A DNA stretch of 64,000 bases from Podospora pseudoanserina (taxonomy: Eukaryota > Ascomycota > Sordariomycetes > Sordariales > Podosporaceae). Below, in pieces: positions 1-11,863 of the stretch. A model generated the notes under the pieces. The model made no database searches and had not been told where the DNA came from. It saw only the letters and a list, made by a program, of their open reading frames with translations. The DNA is taken from NCBI RefSeq assembly GCF_035222485.1, contig NC_085922.1, positions 3,673,001-3,737,000 of the forward strand, given 5' to 3'. Positions within the stretch are counted from its first letter, which is position 1. Every line of letters begins with the position of its first letter. The translations under genes and the position numbers were made by a program.

Positions 1-250
1 TGGTCACCTCCTTTGTCGTTGCAATGCTGTGGGATATACCGCTGATCCCAGAGCGAGCTCGGTCCACGTTACAACACAATTTGAAGCGTTTGTCAGCGCA
101 ACGGATCGTGTTGGTTGCAAGATTGCAACGTCGAGCAACCCGGAGGGTCTTTCCTGGCGGCTCTCATTGGTAGCCTTTTTCCGATCACTGTTGTTGGAAG
201 TTGATCCCCTGCCTGCTCAGGATGTATATCTGGGGATATGTAGAGATAAC

Positions 251-264
251 CCAATGGATATAAA
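251..264 (+). promoter_or_regulatory. CCAAT and TATA-box candidate of the glycosyltransferase gene
   Basis: A CCAAT pentamer (251-255) is followed by a perfect TATAAA (259-264) about 107 bp before the chosen ATG at 371. The spacing suits a core promoter with a short leader. The role is inferred from motif and distance only. Confidence 0.45.
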
Positions 265-370
265 TCCTCTTTGCTGTCGCCTCCGGGTTCAATCCACTTC
301 TTCCCACCTCGCCATTCACTCCCTGCTCTCAACTCAAACACGCTACATCTTGCTTGATCAAACCACCAAA

Positions 371-1783
371 ATGGGAGACGCCCGAGATCTCACCAGCCCC
401 AGCGGCCACCCCCCTCTCACCTCCCCTGAGAAGCCCGTCCTTCTCTTCATGACCCTAAACGCCTCAGGCCATACCGCCGGCGCGGCCCAGATAGCAAAGC
501 ACCTCCACTTTAACCGTGGCTACAAAGACATCTACTTCATCACCGGGCCCCGCTTCCAAACCCTCATCGAGAGTACCGGCGCAAAATACATCAAAAACCC
601 CTTCGAGTACGACGTCCCCAAAGTCCAAGAAGGCTCCACCGAAGGCGAGGCCTTTTTCGAAGGAATGAAAGCCGTGTTTGGGGAGTCCATCGTCCCGTCG
701 TATCACGTTCTGAGGAAGACACTCGAGGACATCCGCGTCGCTCATCCTGAGCCACGGAAGATTCTGTTCGTCCACGAGGCGTTGTCTCAGGGTTTGCTGC
801 CGTATCAATACGGCTGCCCCTTACCCAAGGGTTACACCTCCCTCCCCAAGACCATAAACTGGCACACGAGCATCTACACCAGCTCCGACCCCGATTTTCC
901 TCCCTTTGGTCTTGGTCTGAAGTACGACCCCACCCCTGAAAACAAGGCAGTCTGGAAGACCATGCACGCAGGAGGCAAGACAATGTGGAAGCCACTGATT
1001 GAGCACTACGATCAAAAACTCCAAGAGCTGGGGTCCACCAAAAGGTTCACCGACCTGCCGCTTGATGTGGCCATGACCGGCGGGGACGTCACCGTCATGG
1101 CCACCACCGCCTCGCTCGAATACCCAAACGTGACCAAGGACCCCAAAAAATTCCGTCTTGTCGGTGGGCTGCCCGTCAGGGCGCTGGACAAGAACCTCGT
1201 ATACCCCCCTTGGTGGGAGGAACTCACGCTCAACAGCGCCCTTTCCGACTCCGACCCGGCAAAGAAAAAGGTCGTCTTCGTTACCCAGGGTACCATCCAC
1301 CGCGCCTACCACGAGCTGATGATCCCGGTCATTCAGGCAATGGCTGACAGGGAGGATGTCTTGGTGGTTGCTACCCTGGGAGAAAAGGGGGAGCCGAATC
1401 CCCTACCAGAAGAGGAAACACCCAGGAATGTCAGAATGGTAGATTACTTCCCTTATGAGGCCATCCTTCCCCATACAGATGTCTTTGTCTCCAACGCTGG
1501 TTACGGCGGGTTCATGCACGGAATCATGAACGGGGTGCCGATGGTGCTGGCGGGGTTGATCGCCGACAAGGGGGACGTTTGCCAGCGGGCGGCGAGGGCG
1601 GGGGTGGCGGTTAATTTGGGGGTGTCCAACCCGTCGGTGGAGCAAGTCAAGGAGGGTATTGACACGGTGTTGGGGGATGAAAAGTATAGACAGAGAGTGA
1701 AGGAGATTGAAGAGGAGAACGTCAAGGCGGATTCCCTGGGGCAGATTGAAAGTATTATTGAGGAGCTGCTGAGCCACGAGTAA
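371..1783 (+). CDS. UDP-glycosyltransferase, GT1 family (MGT/UGT-like)
   Basis: Single-exon gene of 470 aa predicted to move a sugar from a UDP-sugar to a small hydrophobic acceptor. The reading frame is open upstream of 371, but the ATG at 371 has a strong context (ACCAAAATGG) and starts just before the family's first beta strand. An N-terminal Gly-His pair near residue 33 (NASGHTAG) is at the place of the usual catalytic base. The C-terminal nucleotide-sugar domain carries VSNAGYGGFMHGIMNGVP and then ADKGDVCQRAARAGVAVNL (about residues 370-410), the arrangement seen in fungal and bacterial macrolide-type glycosyltransferases, where N replaces the H of the plant HCG motif. No signal peptide or membrane segment is evident, so it is probably cytosolic. 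The acceptor cannot be told from sequence. No partner genes for a biosynthetic cluster adjoin it. Confidence 0.9.
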   Translation: MGDARDLTSPSGHPPLTSPEKPVLLFMTLNASGHTAGAAQIAKHLHFNRGYKDIYFITGPRFQTLIESTGAKYIKNPFEYDVPKVQEGSTEGEAFFEGMKAVFGESIVPSYHVLRKTLEDIRVAHPEPRKILFVHEALSQGLLPYQYGCPLPKGYTSLPKTINWHTSIYTSSDPDFPPFGLGLKYDPTPENKAVWKTMHAGGKTMWKPLIEHYDQKLQELGSTKRFTDLPLDVAMTGGDVTVMATTASLEYPNVTKDPKKFRLVGGLPVRALDKNLVYPPWWEELTLNSALSDSDPAKKKVVFVTQGTIHRAYHELMIPVIQAMADREDVLVVATLGEKGEPNPLPEEETPRNVRMVDYFPYEAILPHTDVFVSNAGYGGFMHGIMNGVPMVLAGLIADKGDVCQRAARAGVAVNLGVSNPSVEQVKEGIDTVLGDEKYRQRVKEIEEENVKADSLGQIESIIEELLSHE

Positions 1784-1938
1784 ACTGAGCAGCAACAGAG
1801 AGTATTAGAAAGACAGTTCTTCATTTCCACCATTCCAATAGATTCCAGCTCATATGAGAAAAACTAATCTGCAAAAAGGGGTATCGCAAAGAGAAGTAAA
1901 AAAAAGTCCAAAGTCTAACAGCCATCATATCATCATGC

Positions 1939-3631
1939 TCAGTTCCTCAATGGCCAACCCTCCCCATCCCAAGGTCTATTCATATTCTGTTGCGGCCGAA
2001 TGATACGCCTCTCCTCGGCGTTGCCGCCTCCCATTCTTGTATTCTTTAAAAGGAAATCTACTTGTGTAATCCGGTGCTCTTTCCGCTTGATACTCGCTGA
2101 TTGGTGGAGTGGCGATCCAAGTGGTTGTGGCTGTGTCTGGTCGTAATTTGGAAGTTTGGTTTTGCTCTGGCTTTTCTCCTCGATGTCGTAGAAACCCAGA
2201 ATGTCATCGACAGTGATGCTATCGCCAGTGTCGCCGCTGTGGTCTCTTTTGTGTTGCTCCTTGATATGTGCGTTTGGTGGTCGTGCTATGGCTGCCGCCG
2301 TTCTCGAATAGATGTGTGGGTAAGAAAGGGGGTGTTGTTCAAGTTCAGGGCTGGCCAGTGTGGAGTCTACCATTGTATGGGATGAGCCTGTTGAGGAAGA
2401 GTCTCGGAGGTGGCCTTGGGTTTCTACTGTGTTATGTGGTGTCAGGCTGGGTGTGGTTTGTTGCTGCTGGGCGAATTCCTGCCGTTGGGGCGATGCCAGC
2501 GACTCCAATGTGATATGAGAGAGGTGTAGGTTTCGGGGGTCGGGGGTTTCAAAGCCGTTGTGGGATGGATCCGGAGATGGGTCGGGCCTCTTCTTTTGAT
2601 CGACCATGGTGAAGCGCGGTAGTTCGGGGTCGCTCTGCTCAGTGTGATGGTGGTTGCCGTAACCGATCGTGCTGATGCCTCGTTGCTTCAGGTATAGGGG
2701 TCGCAGGGTTGGGATGCCCAGGCACACCAAGGCGACAGTGATCTCTGCGCCGGCCCAGATGAAATAAGGGGCAAAGTTTACTGGCCAAATGTCAGCTCCC
2801 GATCAGGTTGAACAACCAGGAAAAAGGCCGCCCACTTACAGGTAAAGTCATCGATTTTTAACCGGGATAGCACCACGGTTCTGACAACACCACAAGCACC
2901 AGCACTGCGAGTCGTTAGCTCATGTCGGCCAACTTGATTGTATCTCTGCTTACATCACACCCAGGCTCATGCCACTGGCCAAAAGGAACTTTTCCCGACG
3001 CGGCATCTTCAAGGACATGATGAAGAGCCAAGGGAAGATGGCGAAGAAGAAATCACAGGCGCTTGACCAACCTGCCTCGGAGTTAGTATGTCGTCATATC
3101 CATACAGAGACGGTCCAACATACCTCCCAACCCAACACTCATGGGTTGAATCTGGATATTCCACTCTCCAGGCGTCCTCAGCACATCCCAACTTGCCTTC
3201 CTTGGCGTCGTCTGGTTCCACAGCATCACCACCAGTGTTACCGATGTGCCGACAGTAACAACAATCAGAAACCAGAGCGCAAGTTTCTGCCACTTCAGCT
3301 GCACAACGCGTAATAAGAAAAATCCCATGCAGAGCTTGGCGAGTGCGTTTCCCGAGATGGCGAAGCTGTTGGCAACATAGGTCCAGAAGATGGCCCTCGA
3401 TGACTCGTCCGGAGAAAGAGTCCAGAAGCTGCGTCCCAACCCAAAATGAACAGCGACTTGAATACACGTAGCAAACACCAGCATGAATATTCCGGTCCAT
3501 GCGTACATGTGGTCCTCGATGCCGACAAAGCGAACGATTCGTATGCGGGTGTACAGACGTAGGCCGACGAGTCCAAGAGACAGCGCCGTCATGGCCCACA
3601 TGGCAATGGCCAGAGTGTGTCCCGCGTGCAT
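1939..3631 (-). CDS. SAT4/PTH11-type seven-helix integral membrane protein (rhodopsin-like fungal family)
   Basis: Predicted protein of 510 aa from four exons: 3631-3124, 3071-2954, 2904-2840 and 2780-1939. Introns of 52, 49 and 59 nt have GTATGT, GTAAGC and GTAAGT donors, and all frames join without a stop. Helix 1 starts almost at the N-terminus and is followed by RLYTRIRI, a typical family motif. Exon 2 encodes DFFFAIFPWLFIMSLKM, exon 3 AGACGVVRTVVLSRLK, and exon 4 begins with NFAPYFIWAGAEITVALVC, all signatures of the SAT4 family. The last roughly 230 residues are a polar, Pro/His/Gln-rich cytosolic tail. Family members include the Magnaporthe Pth11 receptor, but most have no known ligand, and this one lacks an N-terminal CFEM domain. 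A short out-of-frame upstream ATG lies 14 nt before the start. Confidence 0.85.
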
Positions 3632-5052
3632 CGTAGAGTCGACATTACTGCATCTGAAAGACTTTTGCCAAAAGGAGAAAAGAAGGATTTCTCAGAAGCA
3701 CCTAAATCGGGGCCTGGCTTGGTTTTGAGATGTTGGTAGGTACTGAAAAACAAAATGACGATCAGATGTGATTAATGCCTCGATACTTAACAGGAGATGA
3801 CATGACACCCCCAAAAATCACAAGAACGATAAAATCCGCTTAGTTGACTCGAGTCTGACGAATTGCAGCGGGATGTCATCGATTCGTGGCTGCAAAGAAT
3901 TGAACCTCCTGGTCCTTCCTTCCGGATTGGTCAACGGATACGGGCAGTTGGCCAATCAGATGCCAGAAATCCACCACTTACAAGCGCCGCCAACTGCCAA
4001 GACCCGACCTCTGAGATCTCATGGGAGGAAGCTATTTCTTGACCACAAACGTCGGAAGCGCTATCATGTTGCAACATGGGGGCCCCATGAACTTTTTTTT
4101 TATTCTCCGGTTTAATTATCGGCAGTGAAATCGAAAATAGGATACACGTACAATCGCGGGGTGGAATGATGTCATATGCTGCAGGTCGAGAACATCTACC
4201 CGAGGTCGGCATCATACTTGTTGCTTGTTGTGAGTCAACCCCGTTCCTTGATCGCGAATAGTCAGTGCCTGATTCTCGAACACACTCACCAAACATTCAA
4301 CAACCCACCTAGGCAACCTCCATCTCCCCTTGGCATATCTTATCATTTGCCTTACAAACCCCCACCGCCCCCGCCATGCAGCTTGCTCATCAATACAAAT
4401 ATCACACCTCTGCGATCCTCGCCCTATGCTTATTTGTCGCCCCGCAAAGAAGCATAGATATCGCGCCGCCAGTTGGCCGGTGTGATGTCTTCCATACCCC
4501 ACGGTCATGTCTCTGCCTCTTCCCACACCATGAAACACCGACATGTTGAGTCGAAGGAAGAAAGAAAAGTGCGGTAGCAGCCGAGCGGCAAAGAAGGCAC
4601 CTAAATTCCTCCCGCCAGCTTCCCGATATTAGGTCTTTGCGGCTGGCTAGGCTGAATACCAGCTTGGCCCACCCAACTACCGGGGGTAATACTCGTCCGA
4701 TCCGCGTGTGGTTAAGTAGCAGTCTGATCCTGGACCCCAAGAGAGAACTGCCAGAGATGAGTTGAATGTATTCAAAAGGTTCGACCTGGCATACTTCTTA
4801 GCATCCGCCCCAATACGTGGCGGACCGTGTCTACGTGCCTAGAAAATACGGCACGTCCCGCTTAATCGGCAGTGACTTTCAAGAATCCCTCGGCCACAAC
4901 AACTCTTCCTCGGATCAAACTTCATTCTTGTTCCAATTGTCTTATCTATTTTCCCCATATTCTAACAGGGGCCGCCCGCCTAGCTAAGATACCACATGAT
5001 ATCCAATATTCCCACCAATAACTCCCCACCCAACCAGCAACACCCGCGGGCC
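3632..5052. other. Intergenic, 1.4 kb, no supported gene
   Basis: Lies between the start of the SAT4 gene and the stop of the first permease gene, both on the minus strand. Short frames on both strands lack domains, codon continuity or splice partners. Two opposed CCAAT-type motifs (GATTGG near 3926, CCAATC near 3952) could belong to the SAT4 promoter. Confidence 0.6.
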
Positions 5053-6691
5053 TTAGTAAACATACCTGAACCCATCAGCCCTGACATCCCCCACAGAGGA
5101 ATCCGACACAACACCCGTTTCGGCATTCTCTGCCCTCTGTCTTTCAGCCTTTTCAAGCTTTGTGTTCTCCCACTTGTGGAGATACCGTAACACAATCGCC
5201 AACAGACCAACAAGCAAACAAATAGCCGAGTTCGCGCTCCCTCCGGGGGTGTATTGCGGTGCCGCCGTTTGAGGGTACATGTACGAGCCGTAGATACTAG
5301 CCGTATTGCCCACCATGTTGGCGATGGCCACCGCTGCGCCGCGCTTGACCATGGGACGGGGGAACGAGTTGGCAATCCATGACAGGATGATTTGATCTGT
5401 TTACAGTTCGGTTAATTTCTTCAGCCTTTTGGGAGATCAGGCAGTGCTCACAAGCAGAAACGGCCCCCATGGGCATCAGAAACATGGCAAAGAACCTTGC
5501 CCCGGTGACTGTCGTACCAGTAGCAATCGCGTTGCCCACCGCTGACACCAGCATCAGACCAAAAATGTGGAGGGATCGATCCTTTGTCCGAGCCGACGTC
5601 CAGGTAACGCATACCGAAATCAAAAATGTGGCGAACCAGACAGGGGCCGTCAGCCAAAGCGTTTCGATCTTTCCGTAGCCTAGTGTTCCAACAATGCTGG
5701 GGAAGAAATACTGGAATGTCTGCGACAGCAAGCTGAGATGCTGCAGCAGGACAAACAGATAGAGCCGGTAGTCTAGTAAGGCGAGCTTGGTGCCTTGCCA
5801 GACCGTCCTGGCCCTTTGGTCGTCGGACTCGTTGATGTCGGCCAGAAGTCTCCATGAAGCGTACTCTCGTTCTTGTGGACTCAACCAGCGCGTCGTGCTT
5901 GGGTAGTCGGGCAACACCCACATGGCTATCAGAGCAACCGCGATGGTAATAACACCCTCCTACTCAGCTGTCAGCCATGCTGGAGACACAGTCCGGCGAA
6001 CACTTACGATAACAAACAACCACCTCCACCCAGCAATCCCCTGAGCACCCTCCATCTTTCCCAAAACAGCTGCTCCTATCAGCCCCCCAAACATGTTCGC
6101 CAACGCATTCCCTGAGTAAAAGTACGACATCCTCCTCGTCAATTCAGCCCTTGTATACCAACTGCTCATCAAGAACACGGCCCCCGGGAAAAACGGCGCC
6201 TCGACAAAACCCAGCAAAATTCTCACCACCACCAACTGCGCAAAGCTCTTGGTCGCACCGCTGCAGGCAGAGACGGCCCCCCAGAGGCACATAGCCCCCG
6301 TCAGGTAAATGCTCGGCCTGACTCTTGTTATGAGGAGGTTCGACGGCAGCTGGAAGACGAGGTAGGAGACGAAGAAGATGGACGTGGCGAAGTTGAAGTC
6401 GGTGCCTGACATGCCGAGGTCTGCCTCCAAGGTTCCCTGGCGGGCTTGGGCGAGGTTGGCGCGGTCGAGGAAGTTGAGGAGGTACATGAGGATTAGGCAG
6501 GGGAGGAGGCGGAGGTCGATTTTGCGGACGAGGGTTCGTTCGAAGGAGGCGTGCCATTCTGGGGATTGAGAACGGAAGTGTTGGATGTCGTCGTTGGGCG
6601 GCGGTGGTTTCTCGGGGTCGCTGGGGGTTTTGCTTGGGGATTCTGCATGGTCGACATGATGATGGTTAAGGGGTGATGATTTGGTGTCCAT
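5053..6691 (-). CDS. MFS permease, anion:cation symporter (allantoate/nicotinate permease-like)
   Basis: Predicted 511 aa plasma-membrane transporter from exons 6691-6008, 5959-5452 and 5396-5053; the introns (48 and 55 nt) preserve frame. A roughly 70-residue polar N-terminus precedes KIDLRLLPCLILMYLLNFLDR, the family's first-helix motif. Further hallmarks are VSYLVFQLPSNLL, ILLGFVEAPFFPGAVFL, EGVITIAVALIAMWVLPDYP across the first splice junction, and SWIANSFPRP then GNTASIYGSYMYP in the C-terminal half. It ends in GFRYVY, a common terminus in this family. Twelve helices are expected. Relatives import organic anions such as allantoate, nicotinate, pantothenate or biotin by proton symport; the substrate cannot be read here. 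A GTATGT at the very end could mimic a donor, but the family-like terminus argues against another intron. Confidence 0.88.
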
Positions 6692-7897
6692 TTTCTAGGT
6701 AGTTCCAACAGTTGGGATGACGGCAACAGTGACAGACATAGGATCAAAGGAGGTGCAGAAACCCCGAGTTCATGAATCCCAGGTTATATCCGGTGACTGG
6801 GTGAGGGTTCTTGCCTTGTGTATTTGTACCAGACATGCTCAAGATTGGAAGGCACGATCTTATGCATGAGACAATCACGCACAGATAACTTTTTTCCCGG
6901 ATGCCACCGCATATCTGCATATCTGCACCATCTTCCGCTCTTCAGCTCGCCGTTACTGGTTGTCTCCGTCACCGTCACCTCGTGTGTGATGATGCCAGTG
7001 ATGCTGATCGCTTCTTCTCCTCACACCTCCTCCCTCTCCCCTCTCCCCCACTTGACCAATCGCCATCCCTTGTCAGCGCCATTACCCCAGATTTCCAGGA
7101 TTCCATTCCGTGGAATTGCTCCACCAAACCGCCCCCCATTCTGCAGAGCTAGCCAAAAGCTTGGTCATCGCCTTACTCCGCTTCCCTGGCTCTGTCGATT
7201 GTCGCTCGACATCCATTCCCTGCTTTGGGGCATTCGAGAAAAACTGCCGAAGTCAATTCCCTACCTCTGGCGAGCACCGCATCGAGTACCACACCACGCA
7301 CATCACGCACACCACCCGCCGAACAAGCAAGCCTACGGCCGGATGCCGGCTTGTCCTCCCCCCCCCTCGCCCGCTATCCACCACGTAATATCGGCATATG
7401 CTTCCATTGGAACGAATTCCCCCGCCATCGAGAATAGCATCCGTGCTTCGAAAACCAGAATGCTGAATGGTGCGGTTAGAGAGTGTCATCAAGTTGCAGT
7501 CCCATTTCAACATCCCTTTCCACCTTTGTTCCCCAACCACGGCTGATGCCCAGCCTTGAGGCTCCGTGATAAGCTTCTCCAAGGGCTTGGGTGCATCGTG
7601 TAGCGCCCCTTTCCAGCAGAGCTTCCCGTGCGCGCCACACGGCCGTTTGTGCTACCTTCTAGACCCAACAGATTGCGGCACGGTGCTTGGCTACTGGGAA
7701 AAGGGACAAGACAAATAGTTCACCAAAAGTCAGCATATTGTCATCCAAAGACGTATGTGCGTGCAACCGCACGTTGGGATGGGTATTAGCAGCAACCTCA
7801 ATCCCTCGACTCTATGTAGGCCCGGATCGCAACTCTCTGATCTCCGTAGATACACGCATCGAATCCCCCCCACCACCACACGCCCTTTTCACGCCGA
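6692..7897. other. Intergenic, 1.2 kb between the two permease genes
   Basis: Should hold the promoter of the downstream permease and the 3' end of the other. A plus-strand frame of about 240 codons (6818-7546) is open by chance: it is Pro/His/Ser-rich and has no domain. Nothing else was recognised. Confidence 0.6.
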
Positions 7898-9611
7898 TCA
7901 AGTCCAGTAGCGGAAACGAGGGTGTCTGCTGCCCAGCTCCTCGGCCTCCTCCTCGGTCAGACCCTCCAGACGGTGATCGCGCTTTCCAGCGGCCCGAACC
8001 CTGTTCTCCCGCGCACAGTACAAGACACCAAACAGGGCGCAGCATGCCGTGACGATTTGGCCAACGAGGTTGATGGTGTGGCCAGTGTGATACTTGGGAC
8101 CGTCGTAGAAGATGTAGGTCCAACTGCGCGGCGTGTTAGTATTTGACAGCGACGAAACCACATAGGATGACTCACGTTGCGACGATACCACCAATGGTTC
8201 CAAGCGTGACAACATAGGCGCTGGTAACAGCCCGAACCGAAGGCCCCGCAGAATCTATCCACCAAAGTTAGCTGACGGCTTATGCAGACACCAACGGGTA
8301 TCCGACTCACTGTTCATCGCCCAACTAAGGAAACCAGGGCCGCCCGGGAAAGCACCGATGGTGACAAAAAACACGGCCATGTAGCGAACGTTGGTGTTCT
8401 CAACCCATCGCAGGATGGCGAAGCCAACCACGGCGAGGCAGGCAAACGAACCCAGCCAGACACCACGCTGCCCGGACTTGTCGCTGAGCCACGCCACGGC
8501 GATGGCAACCACGCAGGCGCACACGTAGGGAGGCACAGAGTAAAGCTGCGCTTGGGTGTTGGTCCAGCCGAGGTCGTTGAGGATGGTGGGCAGGAACACC
8601 GAGAGACCCTGGACGGTGATGTTGATGAGGAAGAAGGCCAGGGCGCAGGTGTAGTTGTGGATGCAGAAAACAGCAGCCTTGACATCGGCCCAGGTGACCT
8701 TCCTGGCGGGATCAGACCTGTGCTCACGCAACAAACGCTCAGCGGCGATCTTTCGCTCGCGTTCGTTGAGGAAGTAGGCGGTCGACGGATCAGTAGGCAT
8801 CCAAATGGGCGCCAAAAGACCAATGATGACGGTGATGAGACCCTCAAAGAAGAAGATGTTGCGCCACGTGTGGATCTCGGCGCCCGCGGCTCCCCACGAG
8901 GGGATCTGGGACAAGGCGGCGGCCAGGAGACCACCAAAAGCACCGGCGATGGAAGCAGCCGAGACGTAAATACCGATGCGGAACAGGAGCTCGTTGCGCT
9001 TGTAGAAGCAGCTCAGGAAGAAGGCCATACCAGGCATGGCACCACCCTCAAAGATACCCAGGAACGCACGGGCGACCATGAGGCCAGCGAAATCCTTGAC
9101 GAATGCGGTGCACAACGAGACGAGGCCGAAGCCGCAGACGAGAAGTGGGAGGTAGAAACGCGCTCCGATGGCCTTGAGGAGGATGTTGCTGGGCACCTCG
9201 ACGAGCAGGTAGATGATGTAGAAGATGGAGAGGGCCCAGTTGAACTTGACGCCTTCCACCATGTCGAGGTCCCTGGCCAATCCTTGGATACGCGCATTGC
9301 CGATGTTGATGCGGTCGAGGAAGCACAGCATGTAGAGGAGCGTCACCAGAGGCACCGTGTGCCAGTCGATCTTGCGGCGGACGATGGCCTCCTCCTCCTC
9401 AGTGTAGTCGAACTCGAGCTCCTCGGAAGAGGTGCCATCCTTGGAGGTTGCCGTGCGCTCCTGCAACGACTGCTGGGCTGCGAGGACGTGTTAGTTTTCT
9501 CATCATTTGGGTCGCTGAGCTCTCTTGGTGAGCGGCTCTCAGCGCGATTCTAAGAGCGACTTGATGAAACAAACCGGGCAACTCACCGACTTCCTTTTCC
9601 ACGTCGGCCAT
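7898..9611 (-). CDS. MFS permease, anion:cation symporter family (second copy of the class)
   Basis: Predicted 498 aa transporter from exons 9611-9587 (25 nt), 9477-8311, 8254-8176 and 8123-7898; introns are 109, 56 and 52 nt with GTGAGT donors. The tiny first exon encodes MADVEKEV, and the ATG sits in CCATGG. After an acidic stretch the protein shows KIDWHTVPLVTLLYMLCFLDR, then GNARIQGLARDL and ARAFLGIFEGGAMPGMAFFL, standard marks of Dal5-type permeases. The C-terminus HPRFRYWT fits the family. Twelve helices are expected. The gene lies head-to-tail behind another member of the same family, but the two are clearly divergent, so this looks like an old pair and not a recent duplication. Substrate unknown. 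Confidence 0.88.
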
Positions 9612-9815
9612 GGTGAGGGGGTTTTTTTTTGTTTTTACCGACTGCAACGGGGCACGTTTGACACCAGGAAGAACGTTACCAAGGACCGGAGTAAACAGTG
9701 CGGGTTGGCTGGTTGGCGGGTTGGTGGTCGAGGTAGTTGATGAACGGGGAGAACACAACAACAGACAAACCTTTCACGCTACCGACGAGGGGGGGCAGGC
9801 TGCAGGTGGAGGGTA

Positions 9816-9823
9816 CTTATAAG
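9816..9823 (-). promoter_or_regulatory. TATA-like element upstream of the second permease gene
   Basis: A palindromic CTTATAAG lies about 205 bp before the ATG at 9611. The distance is long for a TATA box unless the leader is long. Motif and position only. Confidence 0.25.
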
Positions 9824-11830
9824 GGTATCCGTTTGCCTCAGGCCGTGGGCCAGCTGGTTGGGAACGTCGCAGCGCCGTGTGTCTGGGGGTGGATTGGTGT
9901 GTGATCCAGACCAGGGACGCCAACAGCAAGCACGTAGTAGATGTTGTACTCGACTACTACCCTCACTAAAGCTTTGCTATGTACATCCATGATGCTGGCA
10001 TCGGCTGAGTATAACCGGTTCGGGTACGGTCTTGGTAGTGAAGCTGTTAACGACAGCTTACAAGGGTACCCCAGAGGGACGATGGAGTTGTCTGCTTAGC
10101 TAGCGCAGACTGGGGAAGAGAAACTTCACACGATCCTAGTTGATGGGCTAGAGGGGGAAGGGGGGGGGAAGGCTAAAACCGTACCGCTGCCGACTTGGTG
10201 CAGATTGGCAGCAACGACAAGACCATCTGCATTTTTCTTGGTTTCGGCAGATAGATTTGGGACCGCCTTTTTTACAGTGAATCTGGGGAGGGTGGACCGG
10301 AAGCATCAGGGCATCAGTGGGCATCAGGGCCAAGCTGGGGGGGTGCCACGGGGCGCCAAGATATGCCGAGACCTTAGTCAATCGGAGCAAGAACGCGGGG
10401 GAGGCAAAGCGGACGAGCCCCCGACTGGATGGGGCATGGAGATGCTTGCTTGCAATGCTTGTGGTTTGCGGAAACGGTTCACCGTTGAACAAGTTCGGTC
10501 GAGCAGCCACCCGCTTCTTGGTCCAGATCATTCTGACGAGCATCTTGGATCTGGGACGCAGGCCAAGCACGCCGGCGTCGACGAGCAGCTCGAAAATAAC
10601 AAGACAGACCACAAACAACGCCTTGTCCCTCGGTCTTCCTCAACGGCAATTGATATTTGGACTCTTTCAAGGTGGCGATCAGCAGCTTGCTACGAAGTAT
10701 TCACGCGGGGTTGGGGCATGATGGATTGGGATTGGCGAGCTGCCATCCATTGCGGGACCACCAACCACATCCCCATCAGCGAGGAAGAAAGCGGTTCCCT
10801 GTTCCGGTCCCTGTGACTGTAACAAATCCCCTAGTGTTAAGCCCTGTTGAACGACGCTACACTAAACGAAACGGGAAACGGTTTTGTTTCTTTACCAATT
10901 CCTGCCTGGTAATTGGAAGGATTCGCGGCTTCACCTGATATGGATAAGAAATGCCATGTGTCATTGTCAAGTCAGTCAGGTTCGGGGGGTTTTTTTTTTG
11001 GAGTCGAACAATTTTCTTGGAGAAAAATGGGACATGGCAACAACAGAACACAATCGGCGACTTTTTTTTTTTTTTTCTTTCTTTCGGGCCTTTTGGGGAA
11101 CTGGTTACACACTATCTCCAACGACATATGCAACTTTTATTCTGCCGTCAATACTTTCACTTAAAGATGATTGTGTGTTGGGTGTGAGATAAACCAATCA
11201 CCCCAAGGAAGGGGACCTTTGGTACACCCAGGGGGATTCGGGATTGGGGGAGAGGGGAGGGGGGAAAGCAAAAGGAGTGGTCACTTGATAGGGTTACAAT
11301 CAGCCTGTTGGGGGAAGCGAATACTTTTGCCATATTGGCTGACACTTTTCCACTTTCCCCTCACCTCACACAACACACTTCAACTTACCGCTTCCCCATT
11401 CCGTTCCTCCCGCGATGGTTGCAGTAACATCCTTGTTCTGCACTATCAAACCACGCGATTGTACACCATTGCGGATGACAGCGAAGAGCTTTTACCACGG
11501 ATATTCCCAATGCAACGGGTGTAATTGAGCAGTTGATGAAGATGAGGTGTAAAAAGATAGGTATTGGTGAAATTGGGGGATTTTTTTTGGAGTTTGTCCA
11601 TCTAGATGTCCATCTGGATCTCGTTCTTGAAGTGGTCCAAAATGGCAAGGTGACATTGCATTCTTTCTTCCCCCGACGACCGATACTTTACTTCCGCGCC
11701 AGTGATGAGCAGAGTTACTGACGAATAGCATGTGCGCTAGTAGAGAAAGGTAAGGGTATGGTAAGGTATGTACTCCTACCGTGAACAGGGGGATGGCGTG
11801 GCGGGCGTGGCACACCCACACGCACACAGG

Positions 11831-11831
11831 A

Positions 11832-11857
<26 letters not shown>
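11831..11857. repeat. (AC)n microsatellite
   Basis: About 13 uninterrupted AC units, followed by a further short ACACAC run, in intergenic DNA. Confidence 0.9.

Positions 11858-11863
<6 letters not shown>

Noticed and set aside
6818-7546. 242-codon plus-strand frame between the permease genes
   Set aside because: Pro/His/Ser composition of C-rich intergenic DNA, no domain, no consistent start.
8282-9553. 423-codon plus-strand frame, Asp/Glu/Gly/His-rich
   Set aside because: Antisense shadow of the second permease gene; no domain and no promoter.
10205-10816. 203-codon plus-strand frame in the gene-poor region
   Set aside because: No domain, and overlapping frames on both strands are equally open; non-coding composition.
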